Shown: positions 41,274 to 50,559, counted from the first letter of the stretch. The stretch is DNA of 64,000 nucleotides from Treponema_I sp045599005 (GCA_045599005.1 JAZRVF010000011.1:62001-126000); one strand, 5' to 3'. A program made the numbers and translations. The notes: generated by a model from the letters alone, not told the origin.

Positions 41274-43282
41274 GCATGGTTTATGTCCAGGCAATCGTTG
41301 ACACACCTGTAAACGGCATTTTCACATACTCCGCAGATCCGGCAGTTTTTCCGGACAAGACACCTCTTCAGCCATTCGTACGTGCGGAAGTTTTTTTCGG
41401 CAGGCGGAAAACAACCGCATGCATTACAAAAATACTTGACAGACTGCCACCTGAAACAGAGGCGATCAAAGACAAAATCAAACCGGTTATCAGGATAATC
41501 GACAGGGAACCGGTATTTGATTCGGAACTTGAAAAACTTGCTCTCTGGATCTCAAAGTATTATCTGTGTTCTGAAGGTGAGGCACTTTTCTCAATGCTTC
41601 CTTCCGGCCGGCGGGAAACAGACAGTGCCAGTCTGACTTTCGAAGGTGATGAGAAATCCTTTGAAAAGCACACTCTGTCAGAAGAACAGATTTCAGCAGT
41701 AAAAGGAATCCTCAGTTCCACAAAGGGTAATCTTCATTATCTGTTCGGACAGACTGGATCAGGAAAGACAGAAGTTTTTCTTGGAGCGGCGGAAGAAATT
41801 CTTGCCCAGGGAAAAGGAGTTATTTATCTTGTTCCGGAAATCGGGCTCACACACCAGGTGATTGAAGCGGTGACCGAACGTTTCGGTAAAACAGCGGCAG
41901 TTCTTCACTCCGGGCTTACAGGAAGTCAGCGGCTCCGTGAATGGCGCCGGATAATGAACAGGGAAGCAAGGGTTGTCATCGGAGCCCGGAGCGCAGTTTT
42001 TGCGCCTGTCCCGGATCTTGGACTCATAATCATTGACGAGGAACATGACGGCTCCTACAAATCGGGAAACAGTCCCCGTTACCACGGGCGCCAGGTTGCA
42101 ATCAAGCGGGCACAGGATCTCCGTATTCCCCTTGTAATGGGCAGCGCCACTCCATCTGCTGAAGCATGGCAGCTGATGAGCGAAAACCGCATTGAAAAAC
42201 ATACTCTCTCAAGACGCCTTGCCGGTGGAAAACCGCCTGAAGTTCAGATTGTAAACCTGTCATCGCCAAAAAACACAAAAATGAACGGCACTCTTTCGGA
42301 AGAACTTTCCCAGGAAATCCGTGCCACGAAAAATCAGGGCCGGCAGACCATTCTTTTTCTGAACAGACGAGGCTTTACACATTTTTTCCACTGCAATTCA
42401 TGTGGATTTGTCCTAAAATGCAAGAACTGCTCCGTCTCAATGACCTATCACAGAAATCTTGACAGACTGATGTGCCATTACTGCGGATGGTCAGTGGAAG
42501 TTCCAGAGGCCTGTCCTGAATGCGGTTCTGTTGACACAGGCTATAATGACTTCGGAACGGAATACATCGAATCGGAAATAAGGACCAAATTTCCTGACTG
42601 TTCCGTAGACAGAGTTGACACAGATTCTCTGGGTAAAAAAGGTGATCTCCAGAAAAAGCTTGCAGATTTCAAGGCAGGAAAGACAGACATTCTGCTGGGA
42701 ACACAGATGGTTGCAAAGGGACTGAACTTTCCCAACCTGAAACTGGTCGGCATTGTCCTTGCTGACACAGGACTCAACATGCCGGATTTCCGGGCCGCAG
42801 AACGCACTTTTTCTCTGATTGTCCAGGTATCAGGTCGCGCCGGCCGTTTTTTCCCCGACGGAAAAGTCATTGTGCAGACCTACTCCCCTGAAAGTCCTGC
42901 AATTTCACTGGCCTGCACCACAGACACAGAGAGATTCTACAGGCAGGAACTGGAGACACGGCAGATCATGGGATTTCCGCCTTTCTCAAGACTGCTGCGC
43001 CTTGTCTTCCGGTCCGCGGAAGAAGAGCGGGCAGAAAACAGCGCCTCAAGTGCGGCAGAAATACTTGCAGAACTTGCAGAACGGGTACCGGAACCGGTTG
43101 AGATACTCGGTCCTTCCCCATGTCCGCTGTCGATGATCGCAGCAAATCACAGAAAACAGGTCCTGCTTCGGGCAAAAAATCTGAAACCTCTGCAGTGGAT
43201 TGTCACAACCTTCCAGAATCAGTACAAGACACCCTCCGGCGTTTATACAGAAGTTGACGTAGACCCGATAAATCTACTATAG
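41270..43282 (+). CDS. priA: primosomal protein N' (PriA helicase)
   Basis: Restarts stalled replication forks. The 670-residue protein has the N-terminal DNA-binding domain (YVQAIVDTPVNGIFTYS), Walker A LFGQTGSGKTEVFLGAAEE, the DEEHDGSYK Walker B, and the zinc-binding insert with Cys pairs in HCNSCGFVLKCKNCS and MCHYCGWSVEVPEACPECGS. Helicase motifs VSGRAGRFFPDG follow. Length is normal. It overlaps the uracil-DNA glycosylase gene, a repair pairing. The promoter of the next gene lies over its last codons. Confidence 0.96.
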   Translation: MSMVYVQAIVDTPVNGIFTYSADPAVFPDKTPLQPFVRAEVFFGRRKTTACITKILDRLPPETEAIKDKIKPVIRIIDREPVFDSELEKLALWISKYYLCSEGEALFSMLPSGRRETDSASLTFEGDEKSFEKHTLSEEQISAVKGILSSTKGNLHYLFGQTGSGKTEVFLGAAEEILAQGKGVIYLVPEIGLTHQVIEAVTERFGKTAAVLHSGLTGSQRLREWRRIMNREARVVIGARSAVFAPVPDLGLIIIDEEHDGSYKSGNSPRYHGRQVAIKRAQDLRIPLVMGSATPSAEAWQLMSENRIEKHTLSRRLAGGKPPEVQIVNLSSPKNTKMNGTLSEELSQEIRATKNQGRQTILFLNRRGFTHFFHCNSCGFVLKCKNCSVSMTYHRNLDRLMCHYCGWSVEVPEACPECGSVDTGYNDFGTEYIESEIRTKFPDCSVDRVDTDSLGKKGDLQKKLADFKAGKTDILLGTQMVAKGLNFPNLKLVGIVLADTGLNMPDFRAAERTFSLIVQVSGRAGRFFPDGKVIVQTYSPESPAISLACTTDTERFYRQELETRQIMGFPPFSRLLRLVFRSAEEERAENSASSAAEILAELAERVPEPVEILGPSPCPLSMIAANHRKQVLLRAKNLKPLQWIVTTFQNQYKTPSGVYTEVDVDPINLL

Positions 43283-43283
43283 T
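43254..43283 (+). promoter_or_regulatory. probable leaderless promoter of the DtxR-type gene, inside priA
   Basis: TTGACG (43254-43259), spacer 18, TATAGT (43278-43283), then seven bases (T run plus C) to the ATG at 43291. The -35 lies in the last coding part of priA. No Shine-Dalgarno. Confidence 0.55.
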
Positions 43284-43290
43284 TTTTTTC

Positions 43291-43665
43291 ATGACACAGA
43301 GTTTGGAAGATTATCTTGAAGCAATCGGCAACCTCGAGAAAATAAACAACAATCCCAGGGTAAAAGATATTGCAGATCTTTTGGGCATTTCCAAACCTTC
43401 TGTGCACATGGCTCTTCATGAACTCGAAGACCGCGGAATGATTGAGCACGAACACTATGGTGCAATCACTCTAACCAGTGATGGCCGTAAAGAATACGAA
43501 ATCATCAGGAATAAACACGAGACATTAAAAGCTTTTCTGCACAATACCCTTGATATTTCCGAAGAATGCGCAGAATCCGATGCCTGCAAAATGGAACACA
43601 TTGTAAGTGAAGAGACTTTTGCCCGAATCTCTGAAATTGTGAAGTCCGGGAAGAAACTTATTTAG
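43291..43665 (+). CDS. DtxR/IdeR-family metal-dependent regulator
   Basis: A 124-residue transcription factor. Residues 1-60 form a winged helix-turn-helix (EDYLEAIGNLEK, RVKDIADLLGISKPSVHMAL, LEDRGMIEHEHYGAITLT). The dimer/metal domain has SDACKMEHIVSEETFARI, in which the Cys, Glu and His align with the DtxR primary site EACRWEH, suggesting iron or manganese sensing. It lacks the C-terminal SH3-like domain. No metal transporter lies nearby, so its targets are elsewhere. It overlaps the convergent truA by eight bases. Confidence 0.85.
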   Translation: MTQSLEDYLEAIGNLEKINNNPRVKDIADLLGISKPSVHMALHELEDRGMIEHEHYGAITLTSDGRKEYEIIRNKHETLKAFLHNTLDISEECAESDACKMEHIVSEETFARISEIVKSGKKLI

Positions 43666-44449
43666 GTCCACGCCGGATTCCGTCAAATTCCACATTCCAC
43701 AGAAACAGTCCCTGAGAAGGAGCAGTAAGTCCTGCAAGTTTCCTGTCTTTTGCCTCAAGAATTCTTGCGATATAGTCGTCATCAACACCTTTTTTTTCCG
43801 CCTGAATCAGAGTTCCTGTTATGGAACGGACCATACGCCATAAAAAGGCATTCGCTGAAATCTGAAAAATAATCTCATCAGGTTCAGAAGGATTCTGATA
43901 AAAAAACGCTTCATCGATGTAACGGCATTTTGATGGAGACTCATCACTGGCGGCTGAAAAAGTTGTGCAGTCAAGTTCTCCATGCAGAGGAGCACATAAC
44001 CGGTTCAGTTTTTCCAGATCAGGCCGGTAGAAAATCGGCCAGACATAACGCATTCTGTGTGCAGGCGGATTGATTCCGCACCAGATGAAATAGCGGTAAG
44101 TGCGTTTTGTAGCATTGAAACGGGCATGAAAACCGGAAGGCATTTCCCTTGCACTCATCACCCTTAGATCAGATGGCAGTCTGCAGTTCAAAGCCGGAAT
44201 ATAATTTTCTGCTGGAATTGAATCAATGGGGGATTCAAAGGTCACAGCCTGTCCGTAGGCATGGACACCTGAATCAGTGCGCCCGGAGCCGCAGGCCTGC
44301 ACAGGGACTTTATGCACAGCCGCAAGAGCTTTTTCAAGTTCTTCCTGGACCGTGCGCACATGAGGAACGGAACCGTTTGCACAAGTCTGTTTCTGCCAGC
44401 CGCAGAAGTCGGTTCCGTCATAAGAAACTGTCAGAAGAATGGTGCGCAT
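43658..44449 (-). CDS. truA: tRNA pseudouridine(38-40) synthase TruA
   Basis: Isomerises U38-U40 in the tRNA anticodon arm. The 263-residue protein has MRTILLTVSYDGTDFCGWQKQ, the catalytic-Asp motif ACGSGRTDSGVHAYGQ, FHARFNATKRTYRYFIW and FLWRMVRSITGTLI. Length is normal. It is the last gene of the operon that begins with dxs and lies eight bases after the DUF2225 gene. Confidence 0.95.
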   Translation of the reverse strand: MRTILLTVSYDGTDFCGWQKQTCANGSVPHVRTVQEELEKALAAVHKVPVQACGSGRTDSGVHAYGQAVTFESPIDSIPAENYIPALNCRLPSDLRVMSAREMPSGFHARFNATKRTYRYFIWCGINPPAHRMRYVWPIFYRPDLEKLNRLCAPLHGELDCTTFSAASDESPSKCRYIDEAFFYQNPSEPDEIIFQISANAFLWRMVRSITGTLIQAEKKGVDDDYIARILEAKDRKLAGLTAPSQGLFLWNVEFDGIRRGPK

Positions 44450-44457
44450 AAAAAGCC

Positions 44458-45354
44458 CTATTCCTCATCATCATCGGAAATAATGTTTGCTTCCGCCAGC
44501 AGAGCAGATATTTTGTCATACAATGCACGGGAATGTTCCAGAAGAGGTCCGGGTTTGTTTTTGGAAGATTTACCAAGACCAAAAATTCTGGCAATCGAAC
44601 GCTTATACTGCTCAAGGACTTTAAGACGCTCCTGGATGTTCTCGGTCTGTCCGTATTTGTACTCCAGAAGACCACATAGATAGATTACACCGTCATACCC
44701 GTAATTCTTGTCAATATCAGGACCGAAATTGCTTATACCGGCAATACTTTCCACATGGTTCTGCTCCAGTTCCAGGGAATCCTGATAAAAAAACAAAGCT
44801 TTCCGGTAGAACTGAGCAGCAATATAATCATAATTGTGCCCGGGACACTCTTTCTCAATATCTCCGCAGAGCCAAGCAAGCCGGAGACAGATCTGGGCAC
44901 GTTTTATGGTCGGTGAAAACTGAAGGGGCATTTTCTCATAGGTCAGAAGTGCCAGATAATAAGCAGCTGCCCCGTCATACAATGTACGGTTCTGGTTCAG
45001 ATTGTAATGGGGGAAAATCAGCTCAACTGATTTCTTGCGCTTTGACTCTGCCTCCAGAAGTTTATTGATCGCACCACCATCCTCCAAAGCCGGAAAATCA
45101 TTCCACAGCATTGCGACATGACAGGTAGGACATGCTCCGATAGAGTACAGCAAAGGATAAACAGACCCGTATTTTGCAGAAGGCTCATAGTTTCGCCGGA
45201 GCTCGTCTGTAAGGTTTCCGGCGATCATACGTCCACCACCAGAAAGAAGTTCTTCTTTGGCAAAATCTTTCTTACAGACAGGACAGTGAACCTTCTGCTT
45301 TGAGTAAAAAGAGATTGCCAGTTTTTTATCAGTACCTGAACTTTTAGGTGCCAC
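44458..45354 (-). CDS. DUF2225-family protein
   Basis: A 298-residue soluble protein. It has an N-terminal zinc-type pair (VHCPVCKKDFAKEELLSGGGRMI), a second CxxC in SIGACPTCHVAMLWNDFP, and a helical TPR-like C-terminal half (QICLRLAWLCGDIEKECPG, FYRKALFFYQDSLELEQNH). This layout fits DUF2225, widespread in spirochaetes and Firmicutes and of unknown function. GTG start with an AAGGAG site about seven bases upstream. It sits between acpS and truA. Confidence 0.82.
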   Translation of the reverse strand: MAPKSSGTDKKLAISFYSKQKVHCPVCKKDFAKEELLSGGGRMIAGNLTDELRRNYEPSAKYGSVYPLLYSIGACPTCHVAMLWNDFPALEDGGAINKLLEAESKRKKSVELIFPHYNLNQNRTLYDGAAAYYLALLTYEKMPLQFSPTIKRAQICLRLAWLCGDIEKECPGHNYDYIAAQFYRKALFFYQDSLELEQNHVESIAGISNFGPDIDKNYGYDGVIYLCGLLEYKYGQTENIQERLKVLEQYKRSIARIFGLGKSSKNKPGPLLEHSRALYDKISALLAEANIISDDDEE

Positions 45355-45367
45355 ACGCTTCTCCTTT

Positions 45368-45736
45368 TCAGCCTTCTACAACAACCATTGCTACAGAATA
45401 TTCTCTTTCATGGGACAAAGAGAGATGAATCCTCTTTCCGCCATTTTCCTCAAAAACCTTATGTGCGCTTCCTTCAAGAACCAGATCAGGCTTTCCAGAA
45501 GGATTTTTTTTTACCTGGACATCGGCCAGTTCAAATTTTAACCCGATTCCAAGAGCCTTTCCAAAAGCTTCTTTCGCGGCAAAACGGACTGCAAGACTTT
45601 CGATAGCCATATTTTTCTTAAAATCAAGACCAGCAATCTCATCTGCGCCAAAAAATCTGCTGATCATCTCAGGTTTTCCAATCCATTTCTCAAAACGCCG
45701 GTTCTCTACAATATCGACTCCGCAACCAATGATCAT
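45368..45736 (-). CDS. acpS: holo-[acyl-carrier-protein] synthase
   Basis: Transfers 4'-phosphopantetheine from CoA to acyl carrier protein. The 122-residue protein has the GCGVDIVENRRFEKW motif with the metal-binding Asp and AVRFAAKEAFGKALGIG with the catalytic Glu/Lys region; HLSLSHEREYSVAMVVV closes the fold. Length is normal. The start overlaps the cdaR stop by four bases (ATGA). Confidence 0.95.
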   Translation of the reverse strand: MIIGCGVDIVENRRFEKWIGKPEMISRFFGADEIAGLDFKKNMAIESLAVRFAAKEAFGKALGIGLKFELADVQVKKNPSGKPDLVLEGSAHKVFEENGGKRIHLSLSHEREYSVAMVVVEG

Positions 45737-46758
45737 AAATCCGAACCCTCGGCTTCAGAAGATTTTTCTGTCACAGAAGACTGAACAACGGGCTCTTTTT
45801 CAACAGGTTTCGGTTTTTCTTTTTCAACAACAGTCAGCAGCACATATTCAGGATCTACAGAAACAAACTGGGCACCGATCTTCGTAACCATCTTAACAGG
45901 CCGCGAGATTGCCGCATTTTCCAGATATCCCCTGCAGTCAACATAAACAATTCCACGTCCTACAGTAAAAGTATCAAGAAAAGGTTGCTCACCGCGCACC
46001 GTAAGTGTAGCATAATTCTGACTTATTGATGTTGTCACAGAATCTTCAACATTGAACATGGAAATAGGGACATTTTCATAGACTTTCTCAATCACTTTAG
46101 GCTGAACATCAACAGAAACCGCAACTCTGAAAGAATCATCCAGAGAAACGAAGGCTCCGGGAGAAACAAGTCCCACTTCCTCAGTAAAAGAGTCGGCTCT
46201 GTCAACAAAAAACAATGGCTCAGTCTTAACTTCCTTTACAGCGCCGACAATGCTCTCAGGCCCGGAGATTGTCACAGAGGACCGGTTCTGTCTTATCCCG
46301 GCAATCTCGTAACCATCCCTGACATCTCCTGACACAACAGGAGTTACGGGAACAACAGCTGTCTCATAACGCTCAACCTTTACAGTCAGGTATTCAGGCA
46401 GAATCTGAATCTCAAGGGGATCAACAGCAACAGCCTCATCAGAAAGCCGGAGTTTAACAGGTAAAGTATAGGTTCCTGATTCGGTAATCCTGCTGATGTC
46501 AATATAAGCAGAAAAATCCTTAGAGGACAGTTCATGAAGAACCGATGACTCAGTTCTCAAGGAAAGCCTGACAGAAGTCTGGACTGTCTCGGCAGGAACA
46601 GTGATTCCGTCCGCAACAACGTCCAGTGAAACTGCGATGTTCTTTGTCTCCAGAGAAGCGATCTGATTATATGCATACAGAAAAAGCGCGACTATAAAAG
46701 CAAGGATTTTCGCCGGCCAGTTCTCAAACAGTTTCTCAAGCTTTGGAGGTAACGTCAT
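45733..46758 (-). CDS. cdaR: YbbR-domain regulator of diadenylate cyclase (CdaR-like)
   Basis: Extracytoplasmic partner of CdaA. The 341-residue protein has one N-terminal membrane helix (WPAKILAFIVALFLYAYNQIA) and several YbbR repeats, recognisable at VSLDVVADGITVPAETVQTSVRLSL, DVRDGYEIAGIRQNRSSVTISGP and PISMFNVEDSVTTSISQNY. The ATG at 46758 is chosen because AGAGGAGGAG lies about eight bases upstream; the longer frame begins inside cdaA. Translation overlaps cdaA by 23 bases. In other bacteria CdaR modulates c-di-AMP synthesis. Confidence 0.88.
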   Translation of the reverse strand: MTLPPKLEKLFENWPAKILAFIVALFLYAYNQIASLETKNIAVSLDVVADGITVPAETVQTSVRLSLRTESSVLHELSSKDFSAYIDISRITESGTYTLPVKLRLSDEAVAVDPLEIQILPEYLTVKVERYETAVVPVTPVVSGDVRDGYEIAGIRQNRSSVTISGPESIVGAVKEVKTEPLFFVDRADSFTEEVGLVSPGAFVSLDDSFRVAVSVDVQPKVIEKVYENVPISMFNVEDSVTTSISQNYATLTVRGEQPFLDTFTVGRGIVYVDCRGYLENAAISRPVKMVTKIGAQFVSVDPEYVLLTVVEKEKPKPVEKEPVVQSSVTEKSSEAEGSDL

Positions 46759-47551
46759 TTGCCTGCTCCTCCTCTGTAAAATCCGAATTGCTGATGTCAA
46801 GCAGTGTTTCCAGTGTTTTGTTAAGCTGCTCCATGGTCAGGTCGTAATGAAGTTTGGAATCATAAGCCAGACTGATCGCTCCTGTCTCCTCAGAGACAAC
46901 AAGAACAACAGCATCAGTCTCTTCCGAAAGTCCCAAGGCAGCCCGGTGTCTTGTTCCGAAAGTTTTTTTTATGTCGTACTGCTCTGACAGAGGCAGGAAA
47001 CAGCCGGCGGAAACAATTTTCCCGTTCTGAATAAGACAGGCTCCGTCATGCATCGGGGTATCGTGACCAAAAATCGTAACCAGAATACTGGATGTAAGAT
47101 CAGCATTAAGCCGGGTTCCTGTGTCAGCAATGTCCTTCATGGCAGTTTTCCGCATGAAAACCACAAGCATTCCCCTTTTCTGTTTCGAAAGGATTTCAGC
47201 AGCAAGAAGAACAGAGTCAATATAAGTATGTTTTGCACGTGAATCAAAGCGGAACCAGTTGCCCTGCCCCAGTTTGAGGAACAGTTTTCGCAATTCCGGC
47301 TGAAAAATAATGGCAAAACCGATCAGGAGTCCAGGTGCCAGAGAATTCAGAATCCACAGAACTGTGGTAAGATTCAGGGCAAGAGCCACAGCATAGGCAC
47401 CACCCAGCAGCAGAAGACTTTTTATGATCTGAAGTCCATGGGTCTTTATTACAAGTGTATAAGCCCTGTAAAGGAAATATGTAAGAATTCCCACATCAAG
47501 AACGGGGCGGATATAACCATAAATTACTGAAAGCCTGTCAAAAGCATTCAT
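46736..47551 (-). CDS. cdaA: diadenylate cyclase CdaA
   Basis: Membrane-bound enzyme making cyclic di-AMP from two ATP. The 271-residue protein has about three N-terminal membrane helices (GILTYFLYRAYTLV, LLLLGGAYAVALALNL, ILNSLAPGLLIGFAIIF) and then the DAC domain with DTPMHDGACLIQNGKIVSAG (DGA motif) and GTRHRAALGLSEETDAVVLVV (RHR motif). This matches the CdaA class. Immediately followed by cdaR, the usual pair; the usual third gene glmM is absent here and folP-dxs precede instead. Confidence 0.95.
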   Translation of the reverse strand: MNAFDRLSVIYGYIRPVLDVGILTYFLYRAYTLVIKTHGLQIIKSLLLLGGAYAVALALNLTTVLWILNSLAPGLLIGFAIIFQPELRKLFLKLGQGNWFRFDSRAKHTYIDSVLLAAEILSKQKRGMLVVFMRKTAMKDIADTGTRLNADLTSSILVTIFGHDTPMHDGACLIQNGKIVSAGCFLPLSEQYDIKKTFGTRHRAALGLSEETDAVVLVVSEETGAISLAYDSKLHYDLTMEQLNKTLETLLDISNSDFTEEEQANDVTSKA

Positions 47552-47564
47552 TCTGCAACAATCC

Positions 47565-48437
47565 TCAAAACTTCTTCAAAGCGGAATATACACAAAGCAT
47601 GTCACGGGTTTCTGCAACATCATGCACTCTCAACATTGTAGCACCATGTTCAAGAGCAATCAAATTTGCGGCAAGAGTTCCGGCAAGCCGTTCATTTACT
47701 TCACGGCCGGTCATTTCTCCGATACACTTTTTACGTGACAGAGCCATCATCACATGAACAGGCCGCATTTCAGACGGAATAAATTCCAGAAGGTCGGCAG
47801 AACCAAGAATCAGCCTGCTATTGGACGCAAGATCTTTTCCGAAACCGATTCCTGCATCAAGTATGATTCTATCACAATCAATTCCATGATTCACGGCAAA
47901 GAGGACTCTTTCTCTAAGAAAATCCCCTGTTTCGGCCAGAACATCATCATATTCTGTGTTCATCTGCATTATATCAGGATTTCCCCGCTTATGCATCAGG
48001 ATAACCGGTATTTTCCAGTCAGAAACAAGATCAGCCATCTCTTCGCGGCCGTCTGTCATGGCAGAAATATCGTTAAGAATATCAGCGCCCTCATCAAGAG
48101 CCCGGGCCATAACAGAAGGTTTACGTGTGTCTATTGAAATGGGACAGTCGGTCTTTTTCCGCAGTTCCCGGACAACAGGAATCACCCGGGACAGTTCCTC
48201 TTCCTCACTGATATAGGCTGATCCCGGACGCGTTGACTCACCACCGATGTCTATGACGTCAGCACCGGAATCAATCATCGACAGCGCTTTTTCTACAGGA
48301 TATTCCATGCAACGGCTTTTTTCATAAAAGGAATCCGGTGTGCAGTTCACAATTCCGAAAATGAAAACTGAGTTTTTCGGTTTTATTACCCGGTTACAGA
48401 GCCGAAGTCCCGGCACTTCAAGAATACTGTCACACAT
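47565..48437 (-). CDS. folP: dihydropteroate synthase
   Basis: Joins p-aminobenzoate and hydroxymethyl-dihydropterin pyrophosphate in folate synthesis; target of sulfonamides. The 290-residue protein has VFIFGIVNCTPDSFYEKSR, DVIDIGGESTRPGSAYIS, ISIDTRKPSVMARALDEGADILNDISAM, IILDAGIGFGKDLASN and LRVHDVAETRDML, all standard. I chose the ATG at 48437, which overlaps the dxs stop by eight bases, over a TTG six codons upstream. Confidence 0.94.
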   Translation of the reverse strand: MCDSILEVPGLRLCNRVIKPKNSVFIFGIVNCTPDSFYEKSRCMEYPVEKALSMIDSGADVIDIGGESTRPGSAYISEEEELSRVIPVVRELRKKTDCPISIDTRKPSVMARALDEGADILNDISAMTDGREEMADLVSDWKIPVILMHKRGNPDIMQMNTEYDDVLAETGDFLRERVLFAVNHGIDCDRIILDAGIGFGKDLASNSRLILGSADLLEFIPSEMRPVHVMMALSRKKCIGEMTGREVNERLAGTLAANLIALEHGATMLRVHDVAETRDMLCVYSALKKF

Positions 48438-50361
48438 CTTCTGCTGACTCAACAAGATTTTTCATTTTAATAGCAAGCTGTTCCGGAGACAGATGGGCAT
48501 ACTCCAGTATCTGCGCACGGTTCCCCTGAGGAACAAATTCGTCATGGAATCCGCTTACTCCCGTCCTGCAGGCAACCCTGTTCCGTACAAGAAGGGATTC
48601 CAGATAAGTTCCGATACCGCCAATCCGCATTCCGTCTTCTACAAAGAGAATTGCCCTGTAACCGGAAGCAAGATTCACAAAGTAGTCTTTATCCAAAGGC
48701 TTCAAAAAACGCAGATTATACACATGACAGCATTCGCCGGTTTCTGCCACTTTTCTTGCAGCTTCAAGCACTTCAGGAGCAATACCGCCTGTACACACAA
48801 AAAGCAGTGGCTTTTTTTCCTCTGCTGATCCGGAAAGATCTCTTTCCTTTATGCCGCTGTTACTGCTGTCCGAAACATTTCTTATAAGGACACCGCGTCC
48901 CTTCACAATCGGTTCCTGATACTCTTCCAGTTCCCTTGGACAGACCGCTTTCGGATACCGGATCACAACCGCGGCAGGCTGAACTGCAGCCCATTCCATC
49001 ATAGCCTTAAGTTCTGATTCCGACGCAGGAGCCAGCAATGTCACACCGGGAACAGAACGCAGAAGCGATATGTCAAAAATCCCCTGATGTGTCTCCCCGT
49101 CACCGGGAACTGCACCGCTACGGTCAAGGGCAAAAATGCCGGGAACTTTCTGAAGTGCAACATCATGAATCAACTGATCAACAGAGCGCTGAATGAAAGT
49201 TGAATAAATTGCTGTCACGGGAAGCAATCCGCCTCTTGCAAGTCCTCCGGCAAAAGTCACTGCATGTTCCTCAGCAATTCCCACATCAAAGAAACGCTCA
49301 GGAAATTCGGATTCAAAGGAGTTCAGACCCGTTCCATTTGACATTGCTGCCGTTATGGCAACCACCTTATCATTTTTCCGTCCCAGATCAACAACAGTTT
49401 CTGAAAAAACCTGGGTAAAAGTTTTCCCGCTTTTCGATTCGGTAAAACCGTTATCCACGTCAAAGGGGCCCACACCATGAAATACAGTCGGATTATCTTC
49501 AGCGTTCTTGTAACCCCGGCCTTTTTTTGTGAGAACATGGATAACAACCGGCCGGTCAAGTTTCTTTGCCCTTGAGAAAACCGTTTCCATTTCTTCCATG
49601 TTATGACCGTTAAGAGGTCCCACATATTCAAAACCCAGATCAGAAAAAAGCGTATTTGGGAAAAAAATACTTTTGATTCCCCGCTTGAAGCGGAAATTGA
49701 TTTTTGTAAGAAGACCGGAAACAAAAGGGATTTTACCGATCAGAGAATCATATCTGAAACGGAAATTCTGGTAACCGGAAGAAACACTGAGCCGACTTAA
49801 ATACCTTGAAATAGATCCTGTGTTTTTTGAAATGCTCATTCTGTTGTCATTCAGAACAACAATAAGGTTTTTGCTGATCTGCCCGGCATGAGACAAAGCC
49901 TCAAAGGCCATTCCGCCAGTCAGGGCACCATCTCCTATCACCGCAATGACACGCCCCTCAATCTTCTGCAGAGCCATTGCAGTACTGAGTCCCAGAGCCT
50001 GTGAAATAGAAACCGATGCATGGCCGTTGGAGAAAAAATCATGTTCGCTTTCTGTATTTCTTGTAAAACCGGATAAACCACCGTTCTGCCGCAGACTGTC
50101 AAGTCCAGAATTCCGCCCGGTAAGAATTTTGTGCGTATAAGACTGGTGACTTACATCCCAGATGATTGCATCTTTCGGACTGTCAAAAACCCGGTGCAAA
50201 GCAAGAGAAAGTTCAACACTTCCTAAATTGCTTGCCAGATGGCCGCCATTTTTTCCCACAACATGAATTATCCTCTGACGGATCTGAGCCGCCAGATCAA
50301 GCATTTCAGAATGAGACAAATTTTTTATATCAGCAGGTGAATGAATATCTTCTATCTTCAA
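48430..50361 (-). CDS. dxs: 1-deoxy-D-xylulose-5-phosphate synthase
   Basis: Thiamine-diphosphate enzyme that starts the MEP isoprenoid pathway and feeds thiamine and pyridoxal synthesis. The 643-residue protein has NGGHLASNLGSVELSLALHRVF, WDVSHQSYTHKILTGR, the ThDP/metal motif IGDGALTGGMAFEAL with NDNRMSISKN, and the transketolase pyrimidine domain (GIAEEHAVTFAGGLARGGL, FIQRSVDQLIHDVALQ). The first codon is TTG (50359-50361) with no clear ribosome-binding site; the next residues (MKIEDIHSPADIKNLS) match where the family begins. It leads the operon down to truA. Confidence 0.94.
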   Translation of the reverse strand: MKIEDIHSPADIKNLSHSEMLDLAAQIRQRIIHVVGKNGGHLASNLGSVELSLALHRVFDSPKDAIIWDVSHQSYTHKILTGRNSGLDSLRQNGGLSGFTRNTESEHDFFSNGHASVSISQALGLSTAMALQKIEGRVIAVIGDGALTGGMAFEALSHAGQISKNLIVVLNDNRMSISKNTGSISRYLSRLSVSSGYQNFRFRYDSLIGKIPFVSGLLTKINFRFKRGIKSIFFPNTLFSDLGFEYVGPLNGHNMEEMETVFSRAKKLDRPVVIHVLTKKGRGYKNAEDNPTVFHGVGPFDVDNGFTESKSGKTFTQVFSETVVDLGRKNDKVVAITAAMSNGTGLNSFESEFPERFFDVGIAEEHAVTFAGGLARGGLLPVTAIYSTFIQRSVDQLIHDVALQKVPGIFALDRSGAVPGDGETHQGIFDISLLRSVPGVTLLAPASESELKAMMEWAAVQPAAVVIRYPKAVCPRELEEYQEPIVKGRGVLIRNVSDSSNSGIKERDLSGSAEEKKPLLFVCTGGIAPEVLEAARKVAETGECCHVYNLRFLKPLDKDYFVNLASGYRAILFVEDGMRIGGIGTYLESLLVRNRVACRTGVSGFHDEFVPQGNRAQILEYAHLSPEQLAIKMKNLVESAEDV

Positions 50362-50424
50362 AACAATCAGCTTTAATGAAGTCCCTAAACTGAAATTTTA
50401 GAGACAACTTTGAAAATGCGACGT

Positions 50425-50452
50425 TCAAAGCCTTGCAATTGCAAGCTTTAAA
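50425..50452. promoter_or_regulatory. palindrome upstream of dxs
   Basis: CTTGCAATTGCAAG at 50432-50445 is a perfect 14-base palindrome, extended with one mismatch to TTCAAAGC...GCTTTAA at 50425-50452. It lies about 70 bases before dxs. Candidate regulator site or transcript hairpin. Elsewhere in the 241-base spacer (50362-50602) I see only the terminator below. Confidence 0.4.
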
Positions 50453-50523
50453 CTCGTCTAATTTTTTCTGTTTCAGGAAAGTACCTATCAAGAACAGTTC
50501 TTTGGATTTCAAACTTCATTGCG

Positions 50524-50559
50524 AAAAAAAAGACCGCAGTTTGATAAACAAAACTGCGG
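50524..50559 (-). terminator. terminator of the 29-codon gene
   Basis: On the minus strand CCGCAGTTT (50559-50551) pairs with AAACTGCGG (50542-50534), followed by TC and a T run (50531-50524). Confidence 0.88.
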
